Origin: Pseudomonas sp. 8Z
GTDB taxonomy: Bacteria > Pseudomonadota > Gammaproteobacteria > Pseudomonadales > Pseudomonadaceae
Direction: 5' to 3'
Length of the DNA: 64,000 bases
Assembly: GCF_902506535.1 (NCBI RefSeq)
Contig: NZ_LR733827.1
Coordinates: 898,805-962,804, forward strand
Within the stretch, counting starts at the first letter, position 1; each line of letters opens with the position of its first letter. The position numbers and the translations under genes are program-made. The notes below the pieces were generated by a model. That model was not told the DNA's origin and did not search any database. It saw only the letters and a program-made list of their open reading frames with translations. Below, in pieces: positions 1-9,274 of this stretch.

Positions 1-1
1 C

Positions 2-211
2 AAGAAGGCCGCCATGCGCGCTGGCGTGAAAGACGCTACCCTGCACGACCTTCGAGCGAAGTCGATCACCGACGCCAAAAAGCAGGGCCACGACCCGCAA
101 AAACTGGCCGGTCACTCGTCCGCCCGAATGACAGAACGATACATCCGGCTGCGCGAAATCGACGTCGCCCAGGGCCCCACCTTGGCCAAGATCGCAGCCG
201 ACGAACGGTAA
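2..211 (+). CDS. Tyrosine recombinase/phage integrase, C-terminal fragment
   Basis: The reading frame is open from the first complete codon, so the gene starts to the left of the window. The visible 69 residues carry the end of a tyrosine-recombinase catalytic domain: HDLR (the H-x-x-R box), then LAGHSS (the second conserved His region), then TERYIRL with the Tyr that would be the nucleophile. Enzymes of this family integrate and excise phages and genomic islands. The gene ends 67 bp before mutS, where core Pseudomonas genomes have no integrase, so this is probably the edge of an integrated element. Whether the complete gene is intact cannot be judged here. Confidence 0.8.
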   Translation, partial: KKAAMRAGVKDATLHDLRAKSITDAKKQGHDPQKLAGHSSARMTERYIRLREIDVAQGPTLAKIAADER

Positions 212-278
212 CTCAGAGCAAAAAGTATTAGACACAAATGCTCTGTCAAATAGACAAATTACGCTAAGTTATTGATTT

Positions 279-2843
279 ATGGACGTTTCCGCACACACCC
301 CGATGATGCAACAGTACTGGAAGCTGAAGAACCAGCACCCGGATCAGTTGATGTTCTATCGCATGGGTGACTTCTACGAAATTTTCTACGAAGACGCGAA
401 GAAGGCAGCCAAGCTGCTGGACATCACCCTGACCGCCCGCGGTCAGTCGGCTGGCCAGTCGATCCCCATGTGCGGTATTCCCTTCCACTCGGTAGAAGGT
501 TACCTCGCCAAGCTGGTCAAACTCGGCGAATCGGTAGTGATCTGCGAACAGATCGGCGACCCGGCCACCAGCAAGGGCCCGGTGGAACGCCAGGTGGTTC
601 GCATCATCACCCCCGGCACTATCAGCGACGAAGCCCTGCTGGACGAGCACCGCGACAACCTGCTGGCTGCGGTACTGGGCGACGAACGCCTGTTCGGCCT
701 GGCCGTGCTGGACATCACCAGCGGGCGTTTTACCGTTCAAGAGATCAAGGGCTGGGAAAACCTGCTGGCCGAACTGGAGCGTCTGAACCCGGCCGAACTG
801 CTGATCCCAGATGACTGGCCACAGGGCCTGCCGGCCGAGAAGCGCAAGGGATCACGCCGCCGCGCGCCCTGGGATTTCGACCGCGACAGCGCCTTCAAGA
901 GCCTCTGCCAGCAATTCGGCACCCAGGACTTGAAAGGCTTCGGCTGCGAGAACCTGACCCTGGCCATCGGCGCCGCCGGTTGCCTGCTGGCTTATGCCAA
1001 AGAAACCCAGCGCACCGCCCTGCCCCACCTGCGCAGCCTGCGTCATGAGCGCCTGGACGATACGGTGATCCTCGACGGCGCCAGCCGCCGCAACCTGGAG
1101 CTGGATATCAACCTCGCTGGCGGCCGCGACAATACCCTGCAATCGGTCATGGATCGCTGCCAGACCGCCATGGCCAGCCGCCTGCTGGGCCGCTGGCTGA
1201 ACCGCCCGCTGCGTGATCGCGCGGTGCTGGAAGCGCGCCAGGACGCCATCACCTGCCTGCTCGACGGCTACCGTTTCGAAACACTGCAACCGCAGCTCAA
1301 GGAAATCGGCGACCTGGAGCGCATCCTCGCCCGTATCGGACTACGCAATGCGCGCCCGCGCGACCTCGCTCGCCTGCGCGATGCCCTGGCCGCGCTGCCC
1401 GAACTGCAGCAGGCGATGGTCTCGCTGGATACGCCGCACCTGCAGCAATTGGCCCACACCATCGCCACCTACCCGGAACTGGCCGACCTGCTGGCCCGCG
1501 CCATCATCGACAACCCACCGGCAGTGATCCGCGACGGCGGCGTCCTCAAGACCGGCTACGACGCCGAGCTGGATGAACTGCAAGCGATGAGCGAGAACGC
1601 CGGCCAATTCCTCATGGATCTGGAAGCCCGCGAAAAAGCCCGCACCGGCCTGGCCAACCTCAAGGTCGGCTACAACCGTGTGCACGGTTACTTCATCGAG
1701 CTGCCGACCAAGCAAGCCGAGTCCGCGCCCGCCGACTACATCCGCCGGCAGACGCTCAAGGGCGCCGAGCGCTTCATCACCCCGGAGCTCAAGGAATTCG
1801 AAGACAAGGCACTATCGGCCAAGAGCCGCGCCCTGGCCCGCGAGAAGATGCTCTACGACGAACTGCTCGAACGCCTGATCGGCCACCTGGCACCGCTGCA
1901 GGACAGCGCATCGGCCCTGGCCGAGTTGGATGTGCTGAGCAACCTCGCCGAACGCGCACTGAACCTCGACCTGAACCGCCCGCGCTTCGTCGAAGAGCCC
2001 TGCATGCGTATCGACCAGGGCCGCCATCCGGTGGTCGAGCAGGTGCTGACCACGCCCTTCGTGGCCAACGACCTGGATCTCGACGACAACCGCCGCATGC
2101 TGGTCATCACCGGGCCAAACATGGGTGGTAAATCCACCTACATGCGCCAAACCGCACTGATCGTGCTGCTGGCCCATATCGGCAGCTTCGTGCCGGCTGC
2201 TGCCTGCGTGCTATCACTGGTCGATCGCATTTTCACCCGAATCGGCTCCAGCGATGACCTAGCCGGCGGGCGCTCCACCTTCATGGTAGAGATGAGCGAA
2301 ACCGCCAACATCCTGCACAACGCAAGCGAACGCAGCCTGGTGCTGATGGACGAAGTCGGCCGTGGCACCAGTACCTTCGATGGTCTGTCACTGGCCTGGT
2401 CGGCAGCCGAGCACCTGGCGCGCCTGCGTGCCTTTACCCTGTTCGCCACCCATTACTTCGAGCTGACCGTACTGCCGGAAAGCGAGTCGGTGGTGGCCAA
2501 CGTGCACCTCTCAGCCACCGAGCATAATGAGCGCATCGTTTTCCTCCACCACGTCCAGCCGGGCCCTGCAAGCCAAAGTTACGGCCTGGCTGTAGCGCAA
2601 TTGGCAGGCGTACCCGGCACAGTGATCAGCCGTGCGCGCGAGCACCTGGCGCGCTTGGAAGCAACGAGTTTGCCGCACGACCTACCCAAGCAGCCTACTG
2701 GCCAACCACAAGCGCCCATGCAAAGCGACCTGTTCGCCAGCGTGCCGCATCCGCTGCTAGAGGAATTGCAAAAGATCAATCCTGATGATCTGAGTCCGCG
2801 CAAAGCGCTGGAACTGCTATATAGCTGGAAGACACGGATCTAA
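279..2843 (+). CDS. mutS: DNA mismatch repair protein MutS
   Basis: Recognises base mismatches and small loops and starts methyl-independent repair with MutL. The protein has 854 residues, the normal size for Pseudomonas MutS. The N-terminal mismatch-binding domain shows the F-x-E motif as Phe32-Tyr33-Glu34. The Walker A motif GPNMGGKST begins near residue 611, the Walker B region [13 protein letters not shown] lies near 689, and the C-terminal dimerisation tail is present. The start agrees with family alignments from memory (HTPMMQQYW at residues 6-14), but no good Shine-Dalgarno is visible before this ATG. The upstream flank has been replaced by an integrase-bearing segment, so the original promoter may be lost. 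Confidence 0.97.
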   Translation: MDVSAHTPMMQQYWKLKNQHPDQLMFYRMGDFYEIFYEDAKKAAKLLDITLTARGQSAGQSIPMCGIPFHSVEGYLAKLVKLGESVVICEQIGDPATSKGPVERQVVRIITPGTISDEALLDEHRDNLLAAVLGDERLFGLAVLDITSGRFTVQEIKGWENLLAELERLNPAELLIPDDWPQGLPAEKRKGSRRRAPWDFDRDSAFKSLCQQFGTQDLKGFGCENLTLAIGAAGCLLAYAKETQRTALPHLRSLRHERLDDTVILDGASRRNLELDINLAGGRDNTLQSVMDRCQTAMASRLLGRWLNRPLRDRAVLEARQDAITCLLDGYRFETLQPQLKEIGDLERILARIGLRNARPRDLARLRDALAALPELQQAMVSLDTPHLQQLAHTIATYPELADLLARAIIDNPPAVIRDGGVLKTGYDAELDELQAMSENAGQFLMDLEAREKARTGLANLKVGYNRVHGYFIELPTKQAESAPADYIRRQTLKGAERFITPELKEFEDKALSAKSRALAREKMLYDELLERLIGHLAPLQDSASALAELDVLSNLAERALNLDLNRPRFVEEPCMRIDQGRHPVVEQVLTTPFVANDLDLDDNRRMLVITGPNMGGKSTYMRQTALIVLLAHIGSFVPAAACVLSLVDRIFTRIGSSDDLAGGRSTFMVEMSETANILHNASERSLVLMDEVGRGTSTFDGLSLAWSAAEHLARLRAFTLFATHYFELTVLPESESVVANVHLSATEHNERIVFLHHVQPGPASQSYGLAVAQLAGVPGTVISRAREHLARLEATSLPHDLPKQPTGQPQAPMQSDLFASVPHPLLEELQKINPDDLSPRKALELLYSWKTRI

Positions 2844-2981
2844 CGCTAACGTGCGCAAGCTGTTAGAATCGCGCGCATTTTTACGACAGCCCGGTTTATA
2901 GCCTGAGCCGCGGCACTGACAGGACGCCTGGAAACGCTTCGCAGAAAGAGTCCAGGCCGCCGCCCGAGGAGAAAATCAGAC

Positions 2982-3305
2982 ATGACCTTCGTCGTCACCG
3001 ACAACTGCATCAAATGCAAATACACCGACTGCGTGGAAGTCTGCCCGGTCGATTGCTTCTACGAAGGCCCGAACTTCCTGGTGATCCACCCGGACGAGTG
3101 CATCGACTGCGCCTTGTGCGAACCCGAGTGCCCGGCCCAAGCGATCTTCTCCGAGGACGAAGTGCCCGAAGACATGCAAGAGTTCATCGAACTCAACGCC
3201 GACCTAGCGGAAGTGTGGCCGAACATCACCGAGAAGAAAGACGCCCTGGCAGATGCCGAAGAATGGGATGGCGTGAAAGACAAGCTGCAACATCTCGAAC
3301 GCTGA
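2982..3305 (+). CDS. fdxA: 7Fe ferredoxin FdxA (3Fe-4S and 4Fe-4S)
   Basis: Small soluble electron carrier of 107 residues, the usual size for the Azotobacter/Pseudomonas 7Fe ferredoxin. The expected cysteines are all present: Cys9, Cys17 and Cys50 would bind the 3Fe-4S cluster, and Cys21, Cys40, Cys43 and Cys46 the 4Fe-4S cluster. The start codon follows a strong GAGGAG ribosome-binding site. A 7-bp hairpin lies in the leader (2926-2957), and a likely -10 (TTAGAAT) lies about 115 bp upstream. The mutS-fdxA-rsmZ-rpoS order is conserved in Pseudomonas. The redox partner cannot be told from the sequence. Confidence 0.96.
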   Translation: MTFVVTDNCIKCKYTDCVEVCPVDCFYEGPNFLVIHPDECIDCALCEPECPAQAIFSEDEVPEDMQEFIELNADLAEVWPNITEKKDALADAEEWDGVKDKLQHLER

Positions 3306-3324
3306 GTTCACTACATCTGCTGAA

Positions 3325-3359
3325 AAGAACAAGGCCCGCAATATGCGGGCCTTGTTCTT
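3325..3359 (+). terminator. Terminator hairpin after fdxA
   Basis: A perfect 16-bp stem (AAGAACAAGGCCCGCA paired with its complement) with a 3-nt loop begins 20 bp after the fdxA stop. The right arm ends in TTGTTCTTT, giving a short U-rich tail. The symmetry of the arms means it could also act on transcripts from the opposite strand, that is, read-through beyond rsmZ. Confidence 0.8.
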
Positions 3360-3390
3360 TGCGCCACAAAACCGTCAGTTTTTTACAGGC

Positions 3391-3418
3391 AAAAAAAGGG
3401 GCGGCTTGCGCCGCCCAC
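3391..3418 (-). terminator. Intrinsic terminator of rsmZ
   Basis: On the minus strand the sequence is GGGCGGC, GCAA loop, GCCGCCC, then a run of seven T. This is a textbook Rho-independent terminator and defines the 3' end of the RNA. Confidence 0.9.
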
Positions 3419-3523
3419 TTTTACTCCCTAGTCCCTGTTTTTCCCAACTTCATCATCCTGATGAATCGCCTCTTGCGATGTTCCTGACCATCATCCTGAT
3501 GATCTGTGCTTGTCCCTGAGCAC
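3391..3523 (-). ncRNA. rsmZ: Regulatory small RNA RsmZ
   Basis: RsmZ sequesters the translational repressors RsmA/RsmE through repeated GGA motifs under control of GacS/GacA. On the minus strand I count seven GGA motifs in about 130 nt. A 5' hairpin (GTGCT/AGCAC) presents GGGA. Two copies of the hairpin ATCATCAGGATGAT-type present AGGA in a hexaloop. Single-stranded GTCAGGAAC, TTGGGAAA, CAGGGAC and TAGGGAG follow. An intrinsic terminator (GGGCGGC-GCAA-GCCGCCC then seven T) closes the RNA. The location between fdxA and rpoS is where rsmZ lies in Pseudomonas. The middle hairpin (ATCGC-AAGAG-GCGAT) lacks the GGA that its P. fluorescens counterpart carries, as I recall that sequence. The 5' end is inferred from the -10 element and may be off by a few bases. 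Confidence 0.93.
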
Positions 3524-3530
3524 GAGTTCG

Positions 3531-3536
3531 ATATTA
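3531..3536 (-). promoter_or_regulatory. -10 element of rsmZ promoter
   Basis: TAATAT on the minus strand lies 7 nt before the proposed first base of RsmZ. No convincing -35 element is present at the standard distance, which fits a promoter that depends on the activator GacA. Confidence 0.6.
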
Positions 3537-3774
3537 CTCGTCTATCGAAACCATTCAACGCCCCAATCTGCACAGCCAGAAGACATATTCTGCGGCACGT
3601 AAAAAAATAAATCGTTTAAAAACATAGAATTAGAAATATAGAACAACAAAACCCACTGATAACCGAAGCGAGTTCAACACAAAGTCTGACAGTCACTGTA
3701 AGCAATGACTGACATAAGCCTGATGAAAACAGCAGGATTCAATGCATAGACGTAAATGCTCGCAGCCAAAATGA
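3537..3774. other. rsmZ upstream region, no gene
   Basis: The DNA between rsmZ and the rpoS terminator has no credible coding frame. It holds the rsmZ promoter region, an AT-rich tract at about 3600-3660 and the GacA box. With rsmZ and the fdxA and rpoS terminators, this accounts for the ~509-bp gap between the two genes. Confidence 0.7.
3697..3714 (-). promoter_or_regulatory. GacA box (upstream activating sequence of rsmZ)
   Basis: TGTAAG-N6-CTGACA matches the palindromic GacA-binding consensus TGTAAG-N6-CTTACA at 11 of 12 fixed positions. It lies about 175-190 bp upstream of the inferred rsmZ start, the distance known for this element in other pseudomonads. The DNA between box and promoter is markedly AT-rich (about 3600-3660), in keeping with the known binding of the H-NS-like proteins MvaT/MvaU upstream of rsmZ in P. 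aeruginosa. Confidence 0.75.
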
Positions 3775-3800
3775 CGAAACCCGGCCTGAGCCGGGTTTCG
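3775..3800 (-). terminator. Terminator hairpin after rpoS
   Basis: An 11-bp perfect stem CGAAACCCGGC/GCCGGGTTTCG with a 4-nt loop lies 14 bp beyond the rpoS stop codon. The following minus-strand sequence (TCATTTTGG) is only moderately T-rich. Confidence 0.75.
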
Positions 3801-3814
3801 TAGACAGCATCCAG

Positions 3815-4822
3815 TTACTGGAACAAGGCGTCGCTGGACAAGCCGTTTTTCTCAAGGATTTCGCGCAAGCGCTTGAGGGCTTCAACCTGAATCTGCCTGA
3901 CTCGCTCGCGAGTCAGGCCAATTTCCTGGCCTACCTCTTCGAGCGTACAACTCTCATGGCCACGAAGACCAAAGCGACGCACCACAACTTCGCGCTGTTT
4001 TTCGGTGAGATCGCACAGCCACTGATCAATACTCTGCGAAAGATCATCGTCCTGCAGCAGTTCACAAGGATCTGTCGGTCGATCATCAGTCAAGGTATCA
4101 AGCAGCGTTTTATCAGAATCCGGGCCGAGTGAAACATCCACTGAAGACACCCGCTCGTTCAAACCCAGCATGCGTTTGACTTCACCAACCGGCTTTTCCA
4201 GCAAGTTGGCGATTTCCTCGGCCGAGGGTTCATGATCCAGTTTCTGAGTCAGTTCACGAGCTGCACGTAAGTAGACGTTGAGCTCCTTGACCACATGAAT
4301 AGGCAGACGAATGGTGCGCGTCTGGTTCATGATCGCGCGCTCGATGGTCTGACGAATCCACCAAGTCGCGTAAGTGGAAAAGCGGAAGCCACGCTCAGGA
4401 TCGAACTTCTCAACCGCTCGAATCAGCCCTAGATTGCCCTCTTCAATCAGGTCGAGCAGTGACAAGCCACGGTTGACGTAACGTCGCGCGATCTTAACAA
4501 CCAGACGTAGGTTGCTTTCGATCATGCGTTTACGCCCTGCTGGATCCCCCTTTTGCGCTAGACGCGCAAAATGCACCTCCTCTTCAGGAGTCAGCAATGG
4601 CGAAAAGCCGATTTCATTGAGATATAGCTGGGTGGCGTCAAGCGCCCGAGTGTAATCGATGTGTTTGTGCTGTTTGGACGGGGTGGCGTGTTTGGCTTTG
4701 GTACGCGACGGCGGCACATTCTCCTCGTCGTGTTGAACCTCGCCCAAAACGATGCCCGGCTCCACTAGGAGCAGTTCATCGTCGACGTCAAACTCCGGCG
4801 CTTCTTCTTTTATGAGAGCCAT
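3815..4822 (-). CDS. rpoS: RNA polymerase sigma factor RpoS (sigma-38)
   Basis: Stationary-phase and general-stress sigma factor of 335 residues. Region 2 is seen in [19 protein letters not shown] and [17 protein letters not shown]. The C-terminal helix-turn-helix of region 4 is seen in [18 protein letters not shown]. The start [17 protein letters not shown] was chosen because it is the family's N-terminus; an in-frame ATG 15 codons upstream would add residues unlike the family. nlpD lies upstream on the same strand, and in relatives the main rpoS promoter is inside nlpD. RsmZ next door is part of the Gac/Rsm system that also influences RpoS-regulated functions. Confidence 0.97.
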   Translation of the reverse strand: MALIKEEAPEFDVDDELLLVEPGIVLGEVQHDEENVPPSRTKAKHATPSKQHKHIDYTRALDATQLYLNEIGFSPLLTPEEEVHFARLAQKGDPAGRKRMIESNLRLVVKIARRYVNRGLSLLDLIEEGNLGLIRAVEKFDPERGFRFSTYATWWIRQTIERAIMNQTRTIRLPIHVVKELNVYLRAARELTQKLDHEPSAEEIANLLEKPVGEVKRMLGLNERVSSVDVSLGPDSDKTLLDTLTDDRPTDPCELLQDDDLSQSIDQWLCDLTEKQREVVVRRFGLRGHESCTLEEVGQEIGLTRERVRQIQVEALKRLREILEKNGLSSDALFQ

Positions 4823-4922
4823 TGTTGTAGTCCCAAGATGAGTTCGACAACAAGCTCTGGCGGACACGTCCTAGCCACACCGAGCCAGTCCCTCCCACGT
4901 GTCGAGAGAAGTGAAACGCAGA

Positions 4923-5792
4923 TCAACGCTTAGGCAGGTACTGCAGCGGATCAACAGGTTTTCCTTGCCGGCGAATCTCGAAGTGGAGCTTCACCCGGTC
5001 GGCCCCTGTGGACCCCATCTCAGCAATACGCTGTCCAGCCTTAACCTGCTGCCCCTCCCGCACCAACAGCCTACGGTTATGGCCGTAAGCACTCACGTAG
5101 GTGTCGCTGTGCTTGATGATGACCAGTTCGCCGTAGCCCCGCAAACCACTTCCGGCATACACCACCGATCCATCAGACGCAGCTAAAACAGGCTGTCCTA
5201 ATTCCCCTGCGATATCAACGCCTTTATTCAAACTACCGTTTGAAGAGAATTTACTAATTACCGCGCCCTGAGTAGGCCAAGCCCAACCGGTCGCCGAGCG
5301 GGTTACAGGGGTCACGGGCGTGGTGGCGGGCGTGGATGCCGCCGGCGGTTTGGCCGCACTGACCACCGGGGCCGTCACAACAGGCTGACTTGTAGGCTGA
5401 ACCGGCGGTATCGGCGGTGCTGGGCTACGCGGGGCACTGGCCACTACTGGCGAGCTCGACACACTGCGATTATCAAAGCGGATGACTTGCCCTACTCGGA
5501 TCAAATAAGGGTCACGCAAGCCATTATGGGCAGCCAGGGCCTTCCAATCCCAGCCGAACCGGAAAGCGATGGAGTACAGCGTATCGCCACGCTGAACCAC
5601 ATAGTGCCCGGTTCGCACAGGTTGGCGCTGAATCAGAGGCGCTCTTCCCTGGTGCTGTCCACGCTCGACGACCTGAACACCACCAGGCGGTGAACTGGCG
5701 CAGCCGACCAGTAGCAAAGTCCCCAACAACGAGGCGAGCAAACGAAGGTCAACGGCCTTGAAAATCAGCGCGTAAACGGTTGTGCGACTCAC
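4923..5792 (-). CDS. nlpD: LysM/LytM lipoprotein NlpD (amidase activator)
   Basis: Outer-membrane lipoprotein of about 289 residues that in relatives activates the septal amidase AmiC. A hydrophobic signal ends in the lipobox LVGC (Cys31). A LysM peptidoglycan-binding domain follows (about residues 62-106), then a Pro/Ala/Thr-rich linker, then a LytM (M23) domain in the last ~95 residues. The LytM domain has NKGVD where active enzymes have H-x-x-x-D, and KLHFE in place of HLHFE. It therefore probably lacks zinc-dependent peptidase activity, as expected of an activator. The GTG start is preferred because GGGAG precedes it at good spacing; an ATG 20 codons upstream would place a basic extension before the signal peptide. 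Confidence 0.9.
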   Translation of the reverse strand: MSRTTVYALIFKAVDLRLLASLLGTLLLVGCASSPPGGVQVVERGQHQGRAPLIQRQPVRTGHYVVQRGDTLYSIAFRFGWDWKALAAHNGLRDPYLIRVGQVIRFDNRSVSSSPVVASAPRSPAPPIPPVQPTSQPVVTAPVVSAAKPPAASTPATTPVTPVTRSATGWAWPTQGAVISKFSSNGSLNKGVDIAGELGQPVLAASDGSVVYAGSGLRGYGELVIIKHSDTYVSAYGHNRRLLVREGQQVKAGQRIAEMGSTGADRVKLHFEIRRQGKPVDPLQYLPKR

Positions 5793-5848
5793 CCGGTGCT
5801 CCCTTGAACGATCCCGAATTACAAACATGATGCGGCTATTGCGCCGGA

Positions 5849-6778
5849 TCAACCAGCCACTTGCGGCTTTCGCCTAGCCAGCCAATCCAGCGCAAGCACG
5901 ACAAAAATACCGGTGAACGCCAGGAAAATGGCTAGCAGCAGTTGGGAATCTTGACCACTAATCTCGACAAACTGGCTAGGAAGCAAGTTGTGCTGCAGCA
6001 ACGGCACCTGTTCACCCTTGCTATCGATACGCCAACTAATGGTCTCCTTCCAGGGCCAAACCTTGTTCAGCGAGCCCAGCATCAAACCAGTCAGAAATGA
6101 CAACGTCAGATCACGCCAGTGCGACAACATCCAACTAAGCAGGCGGGCGAAGCTCAATAAACCGACCAGGCATCCCGCAGCGAACACCGCCAGGACGGCC
6201 AGATCCAAGTTCTTGACCGCGCCCAATACCGTGGCATAAAGCCCCAGCAGAAGCAGGATAAAACTACCGGAAATACCAGGCAGAATCATGGCGCAGATGG
6301 CAATGGCGCCAGCGCAGAACAGCGTCAGCGGATCGCTGCCCCATTGGATCGGCGCAGCCACAGTGATCCAATAAGCAAAGGCCAACCCAAGCAGAAAACT
6401 CAGGCCACGACTCCAGTTCCAGCGCCCGATATCACGCCCGACTAGATAAACCGAAACCAGAATCAGGCCAAAGAAAAATGACCAGACCGGCACCGGATGA
6501 TGTGCCAATAGATAGGTAATCAACCGGGCCAGACTGAGAATACTGGTCACGATGCCAGATAGTAGAACCAATAAAAAAGTGGCATTAGCTGCCTGCCAGG
6601 CATCCTTGATTCGCCCCCGCAGAAGCAGCATCAACGCCTCGGGCACACTGGAAATAGAGCGCAGCAACTCATCATAAATACCGCTGATGAACGCGATGGT
6701 GCCGCCGGATACGCCAGGCACGACATCTGCGGCACCCATGGCGATGCCCTTGGCATAGAGCAGAAAATATTTTTTCAT
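5849..6778 (-). CDS. DUF368 family integral membrane protein
   Basis: Polytopic inner-membrane protein of 309 residues, with about eight or more hydrophobic segments and the family signature GAADVVPGVSGGT near the N-terminus. DUF368 proteins (PopT in Vibrio) have been reported as undecaprenyl-phosphate translocases that return the lipid carrier to the inner leaflet. That role here is inferred from the family alone. The start codon follows AAGGATCC at proper spacing. The gene sits between pcm and nlpD, 56 bp upstream of nlpD on the same strand, so it is probably co-transcribed with a cell-wall factor. Confidence 0.85.
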   Translation of the reverse strand: MKKYFLLYAKGIAMGAADVVPGVSGGTIAFISGIYDELLRSISSVPEALMLLLRGRIKDAWQAANATFLLVLLSGIVTSILSLARLITYLLAHHPVPVWSFFFGLILVSVYLVGRDIGRWNWSRGLSFLLGLAFAYWITVAAPIQWGSDPLTLFCAGAIAICAMILPGISGSFILLLLGLYATVLGAVKNLDLAVLAVFAAGCLVGLLSFARLLSWMLSHWRDLTLSFLTGLMLGSLNKVWPWKETISWRIDSKGEQVPLLQHNLLPSQFVEISGQDSQLLLAIFLAFTGIFVVLALDWLARRKPQVAG

Positions 6779-6804
6779 GGATCCTTCCGGTAGACCTGTG
6801 GCCA

Positions 6805-7479
6805 CTAGGCCAAAGGGCCATTTAATAGGGGGACGAAGCGGACAGAATCGAGCACGTGACGGGAAAAACCTTCTTCTTCGCGAACGATCAACAGCAGTTG
6901 CTGCACATCGCCAGTTCCCACCGGAATCACCAGACGCCCGCCCGGCGCTAGCTGATTGAGCAACGCCATCGGCACATCCGCAGCCGCTGCAGTGACAATG
7001 ATGCCGTTGTAGGGGCCAAGCGCATTCCACCCCTCCCAACCATCGCCCCAGCGAAAGACCACGTTGCGTAGTTTGAGTTCGACCAGACGCTCCTTGGCGC
7101 GCTCCTGCAAGGACTGAATACGCTCGACCGAGAACACCCGCTCCACCAATTGTGCCAACACAGCCGTCTGGTAACCGGAGCCAGTACCAATCTCCAGCAC
7201 CTTGTCCAACGGCCCAGCAGCCAGCAGCAGTTCGGTCATGCGGCCGACCATATAAGGCTGAGAAATGGTCTGGTTGTGGCCGATGGGCAACGCAGTGTCC
7301 TCATAGGCGCGATGCGCCAGCGCCTCGTCGACGAACAGATGGCGCGGCGTACGGCGAATTACTTCAAGCACGCGGGCGTTCGACAGGCCTTCCTCATAAA
7401 GGCGCTGGATCAGGCGTTCACGCGTGCGCTGTGAGGTCATGCCGATCCCATGGCGTTGCAGGTCGTCCTGTTCACGCAT
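6805..7479 (-). CDS. pcm: Protein-L-isoaspartate O-methyltransferase
   Basis: Repairs isoaspartyl residues in aged proteins by S-adenosylmethionine-dependent methylation. The SAM-binding motif [18 protein letters not shown] is present, with the family N-terminus [14 protein letters not shown] and the loop [12 protein letters not shown]. The chosen ATG overlaps the surE stop as TGATG and is preceded by GGAGGG, giving 224 residues. A second in-frame ATG, 13 codons in ([10 protein letters not shown]), gives the 211-residue form often annotated in Pseudomonas. The surE-pcm pairing is conserved across proteobacteria and associated with stationary-phase survival. Confidence 0.95.
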   Translation of the reverse strand: MREQDDLQRHGIGMTSQRTRERLIQRLYEEGLSNARVLEVIRRTPRHLFVDEALAHRAYEDTALPIGHNQTISQPYMVGRMTELLLAAGPLDKVLEIGTGSGYQTAVLAQLVERVFSVERIQSLQERAKERLVELKLRNVVFRWGDGWEGWNALGPYNGIIVTAAAADVPMALLNQLAPGGRLVIPVGTGDVQQLLLIVREEEGFSRHVLDSVRFVPLLNGPLA

Positions 7480-8228
7480 CAGAAGATGCCCTCCAGCCAG
7501 CCGCTCATGCCCTCGAAAGCGGCACCGAAGGTGCGGTCGAGTTGCAAAGGCGTAATCGACACATAGCCTTGCATCACCGCATGAAAGTCAGTGCCAGGGC
7601 CGCCCTCTTCGACATCGCCGGCGGCGGCGATCCAGTAGCCCACCTTGCCGCGCGGGTTGACCACTTTGACCGGCGCGGCAGCGCGTGCACGGTGGCCGAG
7701 GCGCGTCAACTGCACGCCACGGATGTGCTCCAGCGGTAGATTGGGGATATTGACGTTAAGCACGGTACGCGGCGGCAATTCAAGGCGTTCGTGAGCCTCG
7801 ACCAGCTTGCGCGCGAAATAGGCAGCGGTCGGCAAATTGTCCACCTGTCGCGACAACAGCGAAAAGGCAAACGCTGGCTTGCTCAGGAAACGCCCTTCCA
7901 GCGCAGCGGCGACGGTGCCGGAGTACAGCACGTCGTCCCCCAGATTGGCGCCCAGGTTGATACCGGACACGACCATCTCCGGCATCTGCTCGAGCAGGCC
8001 GTTGAGCCCCAGGTGCACGCAATCGGTTGGCGTGCCATTAAGGCTGGTGTAACCGTTGGGCAACACCAACGGGTGCAAAGGACGATCGAGCGTCAGCGAG
8101 CTGCTGGCGCCACTCTTGTCCTCGGCTGGGGCGATCACCACGCACTCGGCGTAGTCGTCCAGCGCCTGGTGCAACGCAGCAATACCAGGGGCATTCACCC
8201 CGTCGTCGTTGGAAATCAGAATTCGCAT
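7479..8228 (-). CDS. surE: 5'-nucleotidase SurE
   Basis: Metal-dependent nucleoside 5'-monophosphate phosphatase of 249 residues. The N-terminus [15 protein letters not shown] contains the paired aspartates (Asp8, Asp9) of the metal site; [22 protein letters not shown] is the second family signature. The start was set at this MRIL methionine because a longer upstream frame has no family similarity. The gene overlaps the end of truD by 13 bp and the start of pcm by one base of a TGATG junction, so the three are translationally coupled. Confidence 0.96.
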   Translation of the reverse strand: MRILISNDDGVNAPGIAALHQALDDYAECVVIAPAEDKSGASSSLTLDRPLHPLVLPNGYTSLNGTPTDCVHLGLNGLLEQMPEMVVSGINLGANLGDDVLYSGTVAAALEGRFLSKPAFAFSLLSRQVDNLPTAAYFARKLVEAHERLELPPRTVLNVNIPNLPLEHIRGVQLTRLGHRARAAAPVKVVNPRGKVGYWIAAAGDVEEGGPGTDFHAVMQGYVSITPLQLDRTFGAAFEGMSGWLEGIF

Positions 8229-9274
8229 GGAGTATCCGTCTGCCCTGCTGGCACCAGATCGAGCAGTTCGCGTACCACTACGGTAGCGAAACACCCGGCC
8301 GGCAGGACGAATGCAAGTTGCAGAATATCGGGCTCGGGATAATGCCACGACAGGCCGCCGATGGGGAGGCGCAGAATTCGCCGTTCGTGCGCCATGTCCG
8401 CCTTGACCAGCCATTGCACCAGCGAGGCGCACTCATCGGCCACCAACTGCTCAAGATCCTGCACCGTAGCGGCGCTCGGCAACGCGCCATCGCCCCAGAG
8501 TGGGCCGGTCGGGTGCACATCGAGCGCGGCCAGTCGCGGGTCGCTGCATTCGGCCTCACCGGCGAGAAAGAAACTGCGGCTGGTGGTGAATGCCAACACA
8601 TCGCCGACCTGCGCCTGGTTCCAGGTGCCGACAGCAACGCGCCTGGCCAACACCTGATTGAACAGGTAGCTACGTGCGGATGAAAGCAGCCGCGAACGCA
8701 GGTTGCGCTGCACCGGAAGCTCCTGACGCGAGGCAAAATCACGCGCCTGCTCGACATTGCCGCCATCGAAACCGAAGCGCTGCAGGCCGAAATAGTTGGG
8801 CACGCCCTGCTCGGCGATACGCTGCAGACGCTGCTCCAGCGCCTCACGATCCGCCTGGAGCGCCGTCAGGCGCAGGGTGAAGCCATTGGCAGCGTGAGCA
8901 CCACGCTGAAGCTTGCGGTTATGCCGCTGGCTACGCAGGATCACCAGATCATCGCCCTGAGCAGCGCCCAGATCCGGGTCAGCCTTGCCCGGCAAATGCA
9001 GGCTGAACCACTGCCGAGTCAGCGCCTGACGATCCTTGAGCCCGGCATAGCTGACCGCCTTGAGCGGCAAACCGGCAGCACGGGCGATGCGCCGAGCGGC
9101 CTCTTCGGTATTCAGGCCACGCTTTTCCACCCACAGCCAAAGGTGCTCGCCCTGCCCTGTGAGCGGGATGTCGAGCACCTCGTCGACCTGGAAGTCCTCG
9201 GCCGTGGCCTTGAGCACGGCACGCCCGCAGGCCTCACCATGGGCGCGCGGGCCCAGCAGTTGCAACTCGTTCAT
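8216..9274 (-). CDS. truD: tRNA pseudouridine(13) synthase TruD
   Basis: Converts uridine 13 of tRNA to pseudouridine. The protein has 352 residues; the family's catalytic Asp lies in [17 protein letters not shown], near residue 80. The conserved NYFGLQRFG segment lies in the middle of the protein. The start codon overlaps the stop of ispF (ATGA), and the end overlaps surE, so it lies inside a tight ispF-truD-surE-pcm operon, an arrangement also known in enterobacteria. Confidence 0.96.
   Translation of the reverse strand: MNELQLLGPRAHGEACGRAVLKATAEDFQVDEVLDIPLTGQGEHLWLWVEKRGLNTEEAARRIARAAGLPLKAVSYAGLKDRQALTRQWFSLHLPGKADPDLGAAQGDDLVILRSQRHNRKLQRGAHAANGFTLRLTALQADREALEQRLQRIAEQGVPNYFGLQRFGFDGGNVEQARDFASRQELPVQRNLRSRLLSSARSYLFNQVLARRVAVGTWNQAQVGDVLAFTTSRSFFLAGEAECSDPRLAALDVHPTGPLWGDGALPSAATVQDLEQLVADECASLVQWLVKADMAHERRILRLPIGGLSWHYPEPDILQLAFVLPAGCFATVVVRELLDLVPAGQTDTPCEF

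Noticed and set aside
212..278. Attachment site next to the integrase
   Set aside because: AGACACAAAT and AGACAAATT look like a short direct repeat, but without the other end of the element no attachment core can be shown.
5849..7039. Longer form of the DUF368 protein (396 codons)
   Set aside because: The extra N-terminus lies within pcm and is not hydrophobic; the MKKYFLLYAKG start has a good ribosome-binding site and matches the family.
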